This document shows, in pieces, positions 1 to 12,765 of a DNA stretch of 64,000 nucleotides (position 1 is its first letter; each line of letters starts with the position of its first letter). A program made the position numbers and the translations under genes. The DNA is from Symsagittifera roscoffensis (lineage: Eukaryota > Xenacoelomorpha > Acoela > Convolutidae). The notes below the pieces were generated by a model. That model saw nothing but the letters and a program-made list of their open reading frames with translations, did no database searches and was not told the DNA's origin. The DNA is taken from the NCBI RefSeq assembly GCF_963678635.1, contig NC_087067.1, positions 10,833,716 to 10,897,715 on the forward strand, given 5' to 3'.

Positions 1-559
1 TAATACCGCGAAATATATCGCGCGTTAATTGTCCCAAATTGGCCAAAATGGCTATCTTTAAACCCCGTAACTTTACGAAAAATGATCACAGGTGAAATAT
101 CTTTTCAAATTTGAGCTCAAGACAACAATACCTTTTGAATGATATAAAAAACTTCCGTCAAAAAAGGCAAGTTAAAAAGTCGAAATTTATAGAAAAGTAT
201 AGCAATTTTTACACATATTGTCCGATTGTTATGAAAGTTGACAAGCTGTTCAATTAACCAACGAAAAACAAGTTGGTTTTCATAGATAACACTCTCAAAC
301 CATGCAATTGACGCTCATGCGAGGTGGGGAAGGGAAAAAGTGCCAGCTTTTCTTTCGAGGTAAAACGTTGTGTTCCACTAAACTAAAAAGTGAAAGACAT
401 CTCTAGACTCGATTTCAAGTCCTTTAAATACCTGTTATTGGTAAAAACAACACAGAGGCGAATCTTTGCTTTGCAAAACATTAGCGAGAACACGACAAAA
501 ACTAACCTTATAAAAACGATAAAAAAGAAGAAATAAGCTTCGAATTAGCAAAAATTCGG

Positions 560-625
560 CTGTTGCTGAGATTTGAGTCTGCTACCTTCAGATTAAGAGT
601 CACGCACAACAACCACTCCGGCACG
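560..625 (-). repeat. tRNA-derived SINE-like piece (Lys-like anticodon arm)
   Basis: Minus strand shows GCCGGAGTGGTTG (A-box-like), GACTCTTAATCT in anticodon-arm position and AGACTCAAATC (B-box-like). Pairing is poor, so it is a relic. Confidence 0.45.
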
Positions 626-1438
626 GATTCTTCATAGTATATGGAGATAAAAAATTAAGGAGTAGCCACAAATAAAGGAGAGAACAGATGCTATGCAGCT
701 TTCAATGCAGTGATTTTTCCAAATAAAAGAACACTTCTAATGAACAGTGATATTTGCTAGTTAGGTTAGAAAAAAGAAGATTTTTTTTATAAAACACTAA
801 GCTCACGCTTGTTTAATCTTTGCATTTGTCACAAAATCTACATTTCCATCCTTTAAAATCAATAACTTATGACTGAACTTGGATGCGGGAAAAGCAAATG
901 GGTTCAGCAGATTGCAGAGCTCAAAAGGCTGCTGCCCAATCTAAGACCATTTGAGATCAGTTTTGTAAGTTTTCTTTAACAGTTTGCAGTAAATTTAGAC
1001 ATAAACAAAACTGTTCACATGTGGTCAAAGCACTACAGTTTCCGATTGCAATTGGATTTGTCTCGGATTTTTTGGAGATCAAACATTTGATGAAGATACA
1101 GGGTTTGAACTTGATATCAACGTCGCTGCTACACCTAAATTATCTAGAGTCTTGTGTTATACTTGCATATGTTAGGGAGCTAATGAGACTAATCAACTCA
1201 CCTCAATAGAACTGAGAATTAATTTGAAAAGGGAAAACTTCTTAAAAAATCGCATGTACATCTTGAGAATCGTAGAAGAACTCTTCGAATTGAGCACAAA
1301 TCAATTAAATTTGACCTATTTGATGATATTCAGACCTTTAAAATTTACCAAACAAGGGATACCAAACGTATGATATCAATAACCCGACGTCGAATAATGA
1401 AACCAAGAATATAACACAAAAATTATTCCATGGCATCC

Positions 1439-1700
1439 CAGAATGGTGTTTCTGCGATTCGCAGAGAATCTATGAAAAGGTATGAAGTCTGTCTAAGCAT
1501 AATCAGTTTCTCTTATTTACGCGCATTCCAGACGTTATTTGAAGAAATTCAGGAGTTATTTTGTTGAGCGCAGCTCTTTTTTTTGCGACTCAAGGCAGTT
1601 TTTTGCGTCTAGAACGTTCACGTGTTGCCACTATTGCCACCGTAATAAGTCAGACTACTATGAGAGACCGGAAGCCGGAAGCTAGAAGTCAAGTGAGAGC
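1439..1700 (+). repeat. Dispersed repeat family 2, copy 1
   Basis: Shares GTYGCCACTATTGC, GAAGCTAGA-GTCAAGTGAGAG and TTTTTTGCGTCTAGAAC-type blocks with 33730-33955, and in reverse orientation with 32270-32480 and 38228-38365. Confidence 0.55.
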
Positions 1701-3534
1701 TCTTTCTTCCAAAAACCACCGACGCGCGTGAATTGTATCTTGCGGACACAAAACTCCTTCTTCTTTCTCAGATGATTCGTTCCCAACTGAGGTAAATCCC
1801 TCATACGCAAAGGACCGAATGCGCGAAAAGGAAAATCAGCCAATCAGATTTCAGTAGTCTAGAACTTGGGAAGAAATTAAACATTTGCAGGGACTGAATA
1901 TTGATATTGGCCGAATAAAACAATATGCAAAATTTTCAAATTTTTACTGACTGCCGCCGAGTTGGAACAAATTTTACATTTCAAGGGTTTCGTTATAAAA
2001 GAGCCAAAAAATGCTTCATTTATTTGAATGGTAATTGCTTCTTTTTATTTTTATAAAGTGACTTTCGGCTAATTTTGTTTTCGGTCCTTCGCTCACGAGT
2101 TTTTTCGCCCATTCGGTCCTTCGCCCAACTGAGTATAAACCGCTCATGGTTGACAAAACTATCAAACCTAACAGTAAAAATCTCAATATTCAATGCACCA
2201 GATTCGATTACTCATGGCATCAATTAGTCAATTCAATGATACTGGCGATAGCCTTCCCTTACTTTCATCAAGGTTCAGATTACCAGCATTTAATAATTAG
2301 TTTAATGCATTGCTCAAGTTTTATTGGTTAAAGAACAAGTTAAAACATTTTAAAGTGAACCGAAATCCAAAACTGTAGCCCCCTATTAAGGCTGGCTTAC
2401 GAATGGCTGTTGCGCAACGTTGTTGCGCAACACAAGGACCATAGACTAAGAACTCGTGCCGCTGCTGGAGGTTAAATCTTGTGTCATGGGCTTCGAACTG
2501 CGTTTTTCCCGTAGCGCTACCCCAGCCATCATGTGGTCGGTAAACGGTTTTCAACTTTGTTGGTGCCGAAAAAAAGCGAAGAGTTTTCAGAAGAATATGG
2601 AATAACATGTCATCTTCTGTGTTGTCTCCCAATTAAATCAAACACACGTTTAATCCAGCCCTTAGGCCCTATCAAGCATATTAAAATTTGTAGTGCAGTA
2701 ATGTTGTGCCCGAAAATATGTACTGCAATACTTTTTCAACTCACAATACTTATTGCAATAAAAGAAAACCAGAAAATAATAATTGCTTTAGTTGCAATTA
2801 TTAAGAAAAAATATTCAACCTTAACTGTAAAAAAACTGATCAACGAGAAAATTTATTCTCATACAGACGACGCTAGTTTCTCATTCCAATACAAATCTTT
2901 TAGCTAACACAGGAGTAAGTAGCACCGTTGGTGGATACGGAGATGAAAAATGGGAGACATAAGGTTTTTAGTTTTCAAATTTAAAAATTAGATAATAAAT
3001 TAATCAACGAGAAACTTGAAGAAGTCTTCAACAAGCTCGATTATGCCGCTAAAATCAACATTGCTCTGAGTTTTGTTCTTCGAAATATTGAGACTGGTGA
3101 ATATCGATATTTCTATGCCCATGAAATAAATACTTTATTTGAAAAATCCCATTTGCTGTGTACTAAAGCAGACTTGACAACAATCCAAGGAAAAATGGAA
3201 AAATTTGATGTTGTGGAGCAATGTACCCAAGAACGTCTGAACACAAAATTGAGGTTCAAGTTGATTACTAACGTTACAATTTTTGCTGCTTTGCTAAAAA
3301 GAAACATTCCAATGGGATGTTCAGACTTTGTCTTACCCGGACCTTCGCTGAAAAACCATTCTGTTAACTGTCTTTTATCTAACAAAAACAAGGAACCATA
3401 CAAAAATCATTTGTGTGTTTTCCGCGCATTGTCAATGTACATGAATGGACACAATGATTTCGACTCTCACACTTCTAGATACTTTACACAAATTGTATCA
3501 AAGTCAGGTCATGATTCTAAAAATTTTCGTAGAG

Positions 3535-5260
3535 TTTCAGTAGAGGACTTACCTGTTGTCGAGGAAATTGTGCAAAGAAACATCTTTATATACGATTCTG
3601 ATATACAAGAAGGAGAATATGTAGGAGATCTAGCTCGACGAAGTATTGGAAAACTTAATAAAACAGTTGAACTACTGAGGTTTAACAATCATATCATTCA
3701 TACAAATGATATAAGTAGTTTCATCAAGTGCTTTCGATGTCCTAGCTGTTCCACAAATCAGACCATTTCAATCAGTATCTCCGGAGAGGTAAGGATCGAG
3801 TGAAACATATTCACCCATAGAACGTGTATGAGCTTCGAGAAACCTTGTTTGAAAAGCTAGAAGTATTCAATCATCCAGTTTCTGAAGATAACAAGCTTTT
3901 CAAAAATCTAGCAATTTTCGATTTTGAGTCGATTTGTGTTCCTACAGAAGAAAAGAACTAAAAGAGACGCAAACTACTACCTGGACCGGAAAACATGCAA
4001 CAACAATCCACAGAACTTGATAATCGATTTTGTAAGCAACCTCGAAGTGTTGGCTGAAAAAAGTAAGCTGGAGATGAGAACGAATTTTCAAGATATTGAA
4101 ATAGCTGTCAATGGAAGAATGAAAAAGATCTTTGATCAGCTAAATGAACGAGGTGAGAATTATTCGAGTATTAAATTTGAGAACAAAGACGAAAGCATTG
4201 AAGATTCGGAAGGAGCAGATATGTCGAGACAATTCTTGCGAATTCAGAAAAATCAACTCATCGATTTGAAACAACATCTGGAGAGATTAGTAAATACTCT
4301 AATTGTTTTGGATTGAAAAGCGGTAGATATGACTTGAGTTTGATCAAATGCTACTTAATCCCTTATTTGATTCGCAATAAAGAACAAGAAACATCAGTCA
4401 TCAAAAAAGCAAACGATTTCATTTCCTTCAAGTTTGAGATGCACAACTTTTCGTCATAATGCATTTTCTGGGTGGGCCAACTACTCTGGACTCTTTTCTC
4501 AAAGCCTATAAAGCTAGCGAAACGAAAAGATTCTTTCCCTATGAGTGGTTTGACAACCCAGGCAAACTTGATTTTCCCGATTTGCCGCCACATGAAGCCT
4601 TTCTCAGTAAACTTAGAAACAACAATCGTCTAGACAAAGACTTCATTGATTATGAGAAGCTGAGAAAGAGTAGTCATGACAAAAAAAAAGCACTGAAAAA
4701 TTTTCAAATCAAGATTGATCCTGCATCTGGATTGGATAATTATAATTACTAACAAGAGACTTGGAATAAAAACGAGATGACAGTGTTCAAAGATTTTTGA
4801 AGTGGTACAAAAAGGAGGTAGCTCCAACCCTGGAAGCAAGGCAAAAAATTATTCTGATTCAGTTTATCATAAGAAGGTTATAGACATGTTGAAACTTGGA
4901 TGTACTCTTCCAAATCTAGCAGACGTATGTCTACATAAATCTACAAATTACAAGTTTTATCCAATTTGCGAAAGTGATAAAGACTTGTGTGAAAAAAATT
5001 AGAGAAGACATGACAGTCGGACTTTTCATGGTTTCCACTCGAAAAGCTGTAGTTGATGAAACATTCATCTGAAAGTCATCAAATGTTTGTAAATCAATCG
5101 TTGCAGTTGATGCAAGTGCAAGCCAGCTTTACCCTTTCTCAATGTGTCATGATATGCCAACAGGACTGTACACGAGATGGGAGTTTGACACCGACACGCA
5201 GAAATTGAAAGCTAGACATAACCGATCTTACAACTTTGAGAATATGGTGATGTCATTCTG
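3535..5260 (+). repeat. Polinton internal tandem duplication, copy 1
   Basis: Starts at TTTCAGTAGAGGACTT and ends at GATGTCATTCTG. It is nearly identical to the next 1.77 kb. It lacks about 57 bases near 4007 that copy 2 has (coding LIDEPIFLY, normal family sequence), so copy 1 has suffered a deletion rather than copy 2 an insertion. Confidence 0.88.
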
Positions 5261-7026
5261 TTTCAGTAGAGGACTTACCTGTTGTCGAGGAAATTGTGCA
5301 AAGAAACATCTTTATATACGATTCTGATATACAAGAAGGAGAATATGTAGGAGATCTAGCTCGATGAAGTATTGGAAAACTTAATAAAACAGTTGAACTA
5401 CTGAGGTTTAACAATCATATCATTCATACAAATGATATATAAGTAGTTTCATCAAGTGCTTTCGATGTCCTAGCTGTTCCACAAATCAGACCATTTCAAT
5501 CAGTATCTCCGGAGAAGTTAGGATCGAGTGAAACATATTCACCCATAGAACGTGTATGAGCTTCGAGAAACCTTGTTTGAAAAGCTAGAAGTATTCAATC
5601 ATCCAGTTTCTGAAGATAACAAGCTTTTCAAAAATCTAGCAATTTTCGATTTTGAGTCGATTTGTGTTCCTACAGAAGAAAAGAACTAAAAGAGACGCAA
5701 ACTACTACCTGGACCGGAAAACATGCAACAATTTCAGTCTCTATGTCATCGAATCTGATTGATGAACCCATATTTTTGTACAACAACAATCCACAGAACT
5801 TGATAATCGATTTTCTAAGCAACCTCGAAGTGATGGCTGAAAAAAGTAAGCTGGAGATGAGAACGAATTTTCAAGATTTTGAAATAGCTGTCAATGGAAG
5901 AATGAAAAAGATCTCTGATCAGCTAAATGAACGAGGTGAGAATTATTCGAGTATTAAATTTGAGAACAAAGACGAAAGCATTGAAGATTCGGAAGGAGCA
6001 GATATGTCGAGACAATTCTTGCGAATTCAGAAAAATCAACTCATCGATTTGAAACAACATCTGGAGAGATTAGTAAATACTCTAACTGTTTTGGATTGAA
6101 AAGCGGTAGATATGACTTGAGTTTGATCAAATGCTACTTAATCCCTTATTTGATTCACAATAAAGAACAAGAAACATCAGTCATCAAAAAAGCAAACGAT
6201 TTCATTTCCTTCAAGTTTGAGATGCACAACTTTTCGTCATAATGCATTTTCTGGGTGGGCCAACTACTCTGGACTCTTTTCTCAAAGCCTATAAAGCTAG
6301 CGAAACGAAAAGATTCTTTCCCTATGAGTGGTTTGACAACCCAGGCAAACTTGATTTTCCCGATTTGCCGCCACATGAAGCCTTTCTCAGTAAACTTAGA
6401 AACAACAATCGTCTAGACAAAGACTTCATTGATTATGAGAAGCTGAGAAAGAGTAGTCATGACAAACAAAAAGCACTGAAAAATTTTCAAATCAAGATTG
6501 ATCCTGCATCTGGATTGGATAATTATAATTACTAACAAGAGACTTGGAATAAAAACGAGCAGACAGTGTTCAAAGATTTTTGAAGTGGTACAAAAGGAGA
6601 TAGCTCCAACCCTGGAAGCAAGGCAAAACATTATTCTGATTCAGTTTATCATAACAAGGGTATAGACATGTTGAAACTTGGATGTACTCTTCCAAATCTA
6701 GCAGACGTATGTCTACATAAATCTACAAATTACAAGTTTTATCCATTTTGCGAAAAAAATAAAGACTTGTGTGAAAAAAATTAGAGAAGACATGACAGTT
6801 GGATTCGAAAAGCTGTAGTTGATGAAACATTCATCTGAAAGTCATCAAATGTTTGTAAATCAATCGTTGCAGTTGATGCAAGTGCAAGCCAGCCTTACCC
6901 TTTCTCAATGTGTCATGATATGCCAACAGGACTGTACACGAGATGGGAGTTTGACACCGACACGCAGATATTGAAAGCTAGACATAACCGATCTTGCAAC
7001 TTTGAGAATATGGTGATGTCATTCTG
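5261..7026 (+). repeat. Polinton internal tandem duplication, copy 2
   Basis: Second copy of the 1.73-kb unit. After the shared end GATGTCATTCTG it continues into the authentic downstream polymerase sequence (TCAGGAAACAAGG), whereas copy 1 jumps back to the start of the unit. Small differences include AAAAAAAAG versus AAACAAAAAG near 6466 and loss of about 20 bases near 6803. Confidence 0.88.
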
Positions 7027-8525
7027 TCAGGAAACAAGGCCAGAATGCAAAATTGGGAGCTTTTTCACATCTAGAAAACAGAAGAAAATTGACTGATTTA
7101 ATGTGGACGGTTATTGTGATCACTCTAAGACAGTGTTCGAAGCAATGGGATGTTACTACCACTTTTGTTCTTGTCAAGAAGCTCGTCCCTCTTAACAGAT
7201 CAAGATATTGAACGAGGTAATAAGAAGAGAGAGAGAGATGGATGATATGCGACGAGAATACATTGAAGAGAAAGGACACAAAGTTGAACAAATGTGGGAG
7301 TGTGAGTAGTGGAAAAGTTTCAAAACCGATGACAAGATCAAAAATCACGTCAGAACCCACTTTTCTGAGAAAATAATTCTTTCTACAGACTCCCTTCTAG
7401 CAAAAATAAAAAGTGGATCTCTTTTTGTCTATGTTCAGTGCAATTTAATTGTTCCAGATGAACTAAAATCAAAATTTGTTAACTTTCCTCCAACTTTCAA
7501 AGGCACCGAAATGGAAGGAATGATATTGGAGACTACATGAAAAACTATACAATCGAGACCGAAATGTTAAAACGATTGAGACCGAAATGTTAAAAAGTTT
7601 TGTTTAATTTTCTCCTCGGAAACGTTTCAATAATTTTGTTCAATCAGTCGTTGATGCGAGAAGAGAAGGAGATGGAAACACTTTGCCAGGAGTTGTAGGA
7701 TAAACTATGAATCTTTTAGGCAATTCCTCGTATGGATATCAGATCATGGATAGATCCAGACATACAATCACAAAATATCTAAACGAGGAAATATCTCAAA
7801 AAGCAATCAATGAGCCATTGTTAAAAAGATTAAATGCAGTTGAAAAAGACATGTATGAGGTGGAGTTGTTGAAATCAACGATTGAGCATCGAGAACCCAT
7901 CATTGTTGGCTTTTTCATACTTCAGTATGCAAGGCTGAGAATGTGGCAACTTTACTATAACTTGATTGACAAGTTCTGTGATGTAAATAAAGTTGAAGAG
8001 TTGGAGATGGATACAGACTAATTTTACTTGGCACTTGCTGAAAAAAACTTATATGTCTGTATCCAACCAGAAAAAAAGAGATATTCGGAAAAAATGAGGA
8101 AAAATGACTGCAGAGACTCTTTTAAAGTAGCTGCAAAAATTATTTTGTTCTCTCGAACGTGTTGTACTATCCACAAACAAAATAATAAGCGGGACCCGGG
8201 ACTTTTCAAAAAGGAAATTAGGTGCACACAAATGCTATGTTTATGTAGAAAAACTTATTGCTGCTATGACAACAAGTCAGATTAATTCACATTTAGCAGC
8301 AAAGGATTAAACAAACGAGTTCTCGAAGATTCTGGAGATGGACCGATGTCAAAGTACAGAAGAGTGCTCGATGAAACAATCAATCTAACATCTACAAATA
8401 GAGGATTTAGAACTATAAATCATATGGTGGCCACATATGAGCAAACAAAGAGAGGACTTAGTTATTTTTATCCAAAAAGACAAATTCAAGATGATGGAAT
8501 TCATACAAAACAATTGAACTTATAA

Positions 8526-9132
8526 AAACTGATGTAATGTAATAAGTTAATAACAAGTGATGCAATGTTTTAAACTTTTGTACGATGCAGTTATTTATTG
8601 GTGTATTATTATAAAGTTGCGCTAAATTTCAAATACGATGCAGTGATTTATATATTTTCTTTGAAATTTATTTTTTTTCTCTCCACAAATTGACTTTTTT
8701 CGAAGCTTCAGTAGGTTTCAGAATAGATTCAGGTAGATAGAAAAAAAGAGTATCTAATAAATTGTTATTAGATCGAATCATAACAAATCTAACTGTGTTT
8801 CGAAGTTTTTTTGAAATTTTTTTAATTTTTGTAATAACAATTCCAAATTTTTTGTCCAAAAACTTTTACCATTGACCTAGCATGTATCGAAAAACTAAAT
8901 ACATAACCTTCATTTCACAATGTACACATAATTAACCTTTGATATTTAACAATTAGATAACGGCCGCCGATATTTTTGCGAAAAAACTAGACATTTCCAC
9001 ATAAAAACCAAAAAAATATCATTTTTCTTAGCATCACCCAGAAACCTTACCATTGGTATTCCCTATCCTAATAGACTCTATTCCCTATCTTAATATATAG
9101 CAAGAGGCGGACCGGAAATCTATAACGCATCT
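8526..9132. other. AT-rich spacer, no gene seen
   Basis: Between the Polinton polymerase remnant and the gypsy remnant. Long T and A runs; nothing else recognised. Confidence 0.5.
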
Positions 9133-9153
9133 CCCCCCCCCCCCCCCCCCCCC
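9133..9153. repeat. Poly(C) tract, 21 bases
   Basis: Uninterrupted C run directly upstream of the gypsy remnant. Length is likely unstable or uncertain in the assembly. Confidence 0.95.
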
Positions 9154-9185
9154 TGATCAACCTCAACATTTACTCCTGCAGTCAA

Positions 9186-9965
9186 ATGGGAAAAATGTGC
9201 CTTTTCCAAAACGATATCGAATGGTTAAGCTTCAAGATTTTGAAAAAAGGAGTAAAACCATTGGTTGGAAAAGCGGGTTCAACCAAAATCCTGTCGAAAC
9301 CGAAAAACATTTGCGAACTAAGGTCTTTCTTTGTATCAATAAATCAGTTGAAATTCGTACCAAATTCATCTATCCTGTGCGCTCCTTTAGGACCACTTCT
9401 GAACAAGAAATCAATCTACCATTGGAACGATTCTCGCACCTCGGCTTTTGAAGACCTAAAAACGCAAATTGTCAACATTACCGATATTGATATAAAAAGA
9501 CCTCCAAGATTAAAAACAGACGCATCCCACAGCAGATAAGGTTCTACTTTGGAACAATGGGACGGTGAAGTGTGGATAACTTTTACTTTCGCTTCGAGAT
9601 TTTTAAACAAACGTGAAAAGATAAAATCAACTAACAAACTTGAATTGTTGGGAGTAGTTTGGGCAACAGAAGACTTTAAGAACCACTTATACGGATCTGA
9701 GTTTGCAATCGAGACCAACCATAAGGCTTTTTTATCCGCATTAAAAACAAACCACGGTAACAAAAGCAGAGTTTTAACTTTTAATTTTAAAATTAAACGT
9801 ATACCAGGAAAGGAAAAGGGGTTTACTAAGTTTTATCGAAATTACTCTCAGGAAAAGCTTTTCCAATTTCACATTAAGACAAAAATTTTGTTGTTGCAAC
9901 AGACAATTTGTTTGCAAATACTAGGTGTGCAAAGAAGAATTGTAAAAAGAACAAATCGTCGTTAA
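9186..9965 (+). pseudogene. Ty3/gypsy RT thumb and RNase H remnant
   Basis: Frame 9186-9539 carries the end of the reverse transcriptase and the connection (GVKPLVGKAGSTKILSKPK, ELRSFFVSINQLKFVPN, PLLNKKSIYHW), ending RLKTDASHSR before a stop. Frame 9549-9965 continues with RNase H (TLEQWDG, FASRFLNK, ELLGVVWATEDF). The last catalytic Asp of the usual TDHKA motif is Asn here (ETNHKAF). No gag, protease, integrase or LTR is visible. Weak downstream reading to about 10249 may be further tail. Confidence 0.8.
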
Positions 9966-10563
9966 ATAATCTAGTGGACGCTAATGGTGTAAATAATATA
10001 ACAAAGATGGATAATATGAATCCAACAGTCAGAAAGAACGAAAGATTACTTCTTATCCAACGGTCGTTCTTCGCGAATATTGTCAATTACGTCACAAAAA
10101 CGATTAGAATTTGCAATACTAGTCACACGCGTTCACAGTCTTGCACAAACAGTTGCATTCCGTTAGAACCTTCAAAGTTCAATTTCAGACAATTTTTACC
10201 TTCAGAGAAAGCTTCTTTACCTTACACCCTCAGTAAACTCACTTTCTGACTTAAATCCCAAAAGTAAGGCTGACATAAGTGTATTCCATTATTCATTACT
10301 TATTTAGCGCTAAAAATTTTATCAAATCTAACTTTTTAACTTAAACTTAAATGATCAATATTTTTGTTTTATAACCCATAACCAACCGTTTGCTTACTTT
10401 TGGATTTTATTTTCAAATTTTCGATTCGGAAAACATTTTGCTGTGCGCCTTGTTTGTGACGAATTAGCCATTCTAGCTCAAATTTGCAGTTTTTTTGTCA
10501 AACCAATCTTGAATTTCTAAATATGTTTTTGACGACTTTTTTTAAGGCTGTGAATTCAAGAAC

Positions 10564-11069
10564 CAGAAGCGAATTTAGAGGAGGCAAAGTCCCCCAAGAG
10601 TTCGACCCCCTGACGACCGGGGACTTTTTTGAAAAGCCCATGAGAAGATTCGAATCACTTCAAGGACCACTAGATTTGGAATTGTTTGCCTTCGCAACTT
10701 CTCCATATCGTCTTGCTGTCACGGGCAACACCTCCTCCTCTCACGAATTCGATCCCCTCGCCACCCAAATGTTAACCCCTTTTGGTAGTTTTTTAAGTCA
10801 TTACATAATTTTTTTAAGAGGGAAGAGCACCAAAAAACGCAACCCTTCGGTCAAAATTTCCAAAAAAAAACCCTCAAAACGCCAATATGGCCTGTTTTTT
10901 TTTTCAAAAACTTGACTACGGCGCAGAAAAATTTGTTCAACATGGGCACTTCACAGTGATTTAGGAGAGCTCGCAAAAACAATTTGATCGACTAAAAAAA
11001 TTCGATGAAAAGTTTTGGAAATTTTTCCAAAAATTCAACCACCGCTCGAGAAATCCCAAGATCCGCCTG
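10564..11069. mobile_element. Degenerate CAGGGGCGG-family MITE with SINE-like insert
   Basis: Starts CAGAAGCGAATTTAGAGG and ends AAGATCCGCCTG, decayed versions of the termini of the intact element at 35053-35340. It shares the internal TTCGACCCCCTG and TTTTTCAAAA segments. A tRNA-like stretch (about 10645-10735, minus strand) resembles that in the foldback element at 44.5 kb and seems to be inserted. Confidence 0.65.
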
Positions 11070-12173
11070 TGGACAGGACACAAAATACTTCCAGTTGAAT
11101 TAAAGCAAATAATTAGTCGCAATATTGCAATTCTTGAAGCAGAATGAAACTTAAACTACTCATCTGTTTTTTTCTACTATTTACTTTATTCAAGTTTTTG
11201 TCAGTCTGTTCAGTTGAAAATTTTCCCCTCTTACTACTCTTTCTTACCCTACCTAGCCCATTTAAATTTTTCTCATTTTCCATATATTTTTTTTGTGAAA
11301 AAAACTGTGGTTAGAACTGACTGAGGTATTTGGACAGAAATCTACTTCTCTTATTTTGTAGGAAACAGAAATTACTTAACAACTTAAAAGTAGAAAAAGA
11401 GATATTACGCTTTTTTGAAAGCTATCAGCTTTTTCATCTACAGTTAGTTTTTTTGGTAGCAAATTTGTTGACAAATATACCAAATATTATCAACGCTTTT
11501 GTTCTGAAATAATTTTCTAAAATTTTTTGTGCTGTTTTGAACAGGCGCCGTATTCAAATAAAATAACACTTTTTCGGGGTTAACTACCTAATTCCGAGAA
11601 ATTAGAGGAAACGAAATAACCAAAATGTGGTTACAAGGGAAGGGGTGTTGGCTAGAAGCTGTTAACTTACAACAAAGAACTCGAAAACTTTCTGGTTATT
11701 GTTTTAACATAGAAAATACTTCTCTGAGAATAGCTTTTCTCTCAGACTTGCTGCAATTTGCCCTACTACTGAAGCAAATTTTTTTAACAATTCGAGTTTG
11801 AATAAAAATTTATTCAACTAATTCGATGATTTTTAGTAAACTATTTGTTTTTTAATTTTTTTACCTAACTAAAATCCGGGACCTGCTAATGAAACAAACT
11901 ATTGAGAATCATTTATTGTTATCCAATTGATATCACCTTCAAGTTTTTTTTCTATTAGCTCAACTCTCAGATCTATATCAAAATATATCGGAGCTGATAC
12001 GAAGGTGACTGTATCAAAATTTTTGACATTCTTATCATCTCTAATCAGAATTGTCTTTGTAAGGCCAGGCCTTTGGTATAGTAACTTCTTAAAAAAAGAC
12101 AAACAACTCTGATTTTGTGATGAGAACCATGAATAATCATAAATTATATCCAGCAAAAACTTAAATAACTATT
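11070..12173. other. AT-rich spacer left of the hAT/BEL nest
   Basis: No recognised gene or repeat boundary. A minus-strand 85-codon frame (11899-12156) is present but unrecognised. Confidence 0.4.
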
Positions 12174-12256
12174 CCTTCATTCATACTTGTCAACGGGCCG
12201 GGTCGGGCCGGGCCGGGCCGAGGTTTTCACTTTTGTCAACGGGCCCCAACGGGCCT

Positions 12257-12765
12257 TGTTTCCACCGGTGTTCGGTCTGTGGTGGTGGGTCGGTCGAGTA
12301 TATCGTCGGTCTGTAGATTGGCTGTATGTATCTCGTTGAGAACACGAATGTTCAATATATATATATATTTTTCCTTCAATAATTATCGAAAATCATAAAG
12401 AGGAAACAACGGAATAATATCTGTTTCGGAACAAAGTTATCAAGTTTTAAACGAAATCGAAATCGAAAGCGAGTTTATTGTCACTACTTTTGCCAATAAG
12501 TGGGTATTTTCACGGTTGCCAGAAGTTAGAAGTCAATTCTGGCCAAAGTCTAATTAAGTTCATGTCCAAAACATCATTTAAAAACAAGTTTGACTTAGGA
12601 ACATTTTTTATCCAGTTCAAATCAAGTGTATTCCAAGTTTTTTTAGTAGTAAAATACTTGGAAAGACCGGGATTCGAACCGGCGACCTTTCGGTTTCAGG
12701 TCAAGTAAGTTACCGCTAGACTAGCTGGTCTTGATATGCTTTCATTTTAGTTTCAATCTTGAACA
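12257..12765 (-). repeat. BEL/Pao 3' LTR (509 bp)
   Basis: Begins TG and ends CA; preceded on the minus strand by a purine-rich stretch GGGGCCCGAGGA that fits a polypurine tract. It is longer than its partner by several small indels (for example near 12300 and 12575), so the element has been in place for some time. The integrase frame ends just inside the LTR at 12753. Confidence 0.92.
12660..12732 (-). repeat. tRNA-like segment in the 3' LTR
   Basis: On the minus strand: an A-box-like TAGTCTAGCGG, a perfect B-box GGTTCGAATCC with the usual spacing, and a central GACCT...AGGTC stem. The outer stem is only partly paired (GACC/GGTC) and the T-stem has mismatches, so it is a tRNA relic or internal Pol III promoter rather than a functional tRNA. 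The same segment is in the other LTR. Confidence 0.7.

Larger units (their letters stand above)
1..2999. other. Non-coding, repeat-bearing left flank
   Basis: No convincing gene. It holds a tRNA-like piece near 560-625, a copy of the dispersed repeat described at 1439-1700, and a palindrome TTGCGCAACGTTGTTGCGCAA at about 2411-2432. The short reading frames here lack homology-like features. Confidence 0.5.
3000..8525 (+). pseudogene. Polinton/Maverick family-B DNA polymerase, broken
   Basis: Fragments in order match the protein-primed polymerase B of Polinton/Maverick transposons. An N-terminal region (3000-3803) ends in the zinc-like IKCFRCPSCS. The exonuclease Exo I motif IFDFES is near 3918 and again near 5645. 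Polymerase motif A region DASQLYPFS lies in the first copy (about 5115) and a variant in the second (about 6880). A Cys/His-containing segment follows near 7100-7190. LLGNSSYGY (motif B region) is at 7716, and motif C reads MDTD then a stop at 8019-8021. A C-terminal frame runs 8347-8525, ending GIHTKQLNL. Many frameshifts and stops make it inactive. No integrase, capsid gene or long terminal inverted repeats were seen, so only the polymerase part remains. Confidence 0.85.

Noticed and set aside
4363-4593. Minus-strand frames in the Polinton duplication (76 and 73 codons)
   Set aside because: Antisense shadows present in both copies because the DNA is duplicated.
11899-12156. Minus-strand 85-codon frame (LRVELIEKKLEGDINWITIN)
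   Set aside because: Looks somewhat protein-like, but I recognise no domain, and there is no splice or neighbour support. Not called as a gene.
12660-12732. Functional tRNA gene
   Set aside because: Acceptor and T-stems do not pair properly in either LTR copy; only the boxes and one stem are kept.
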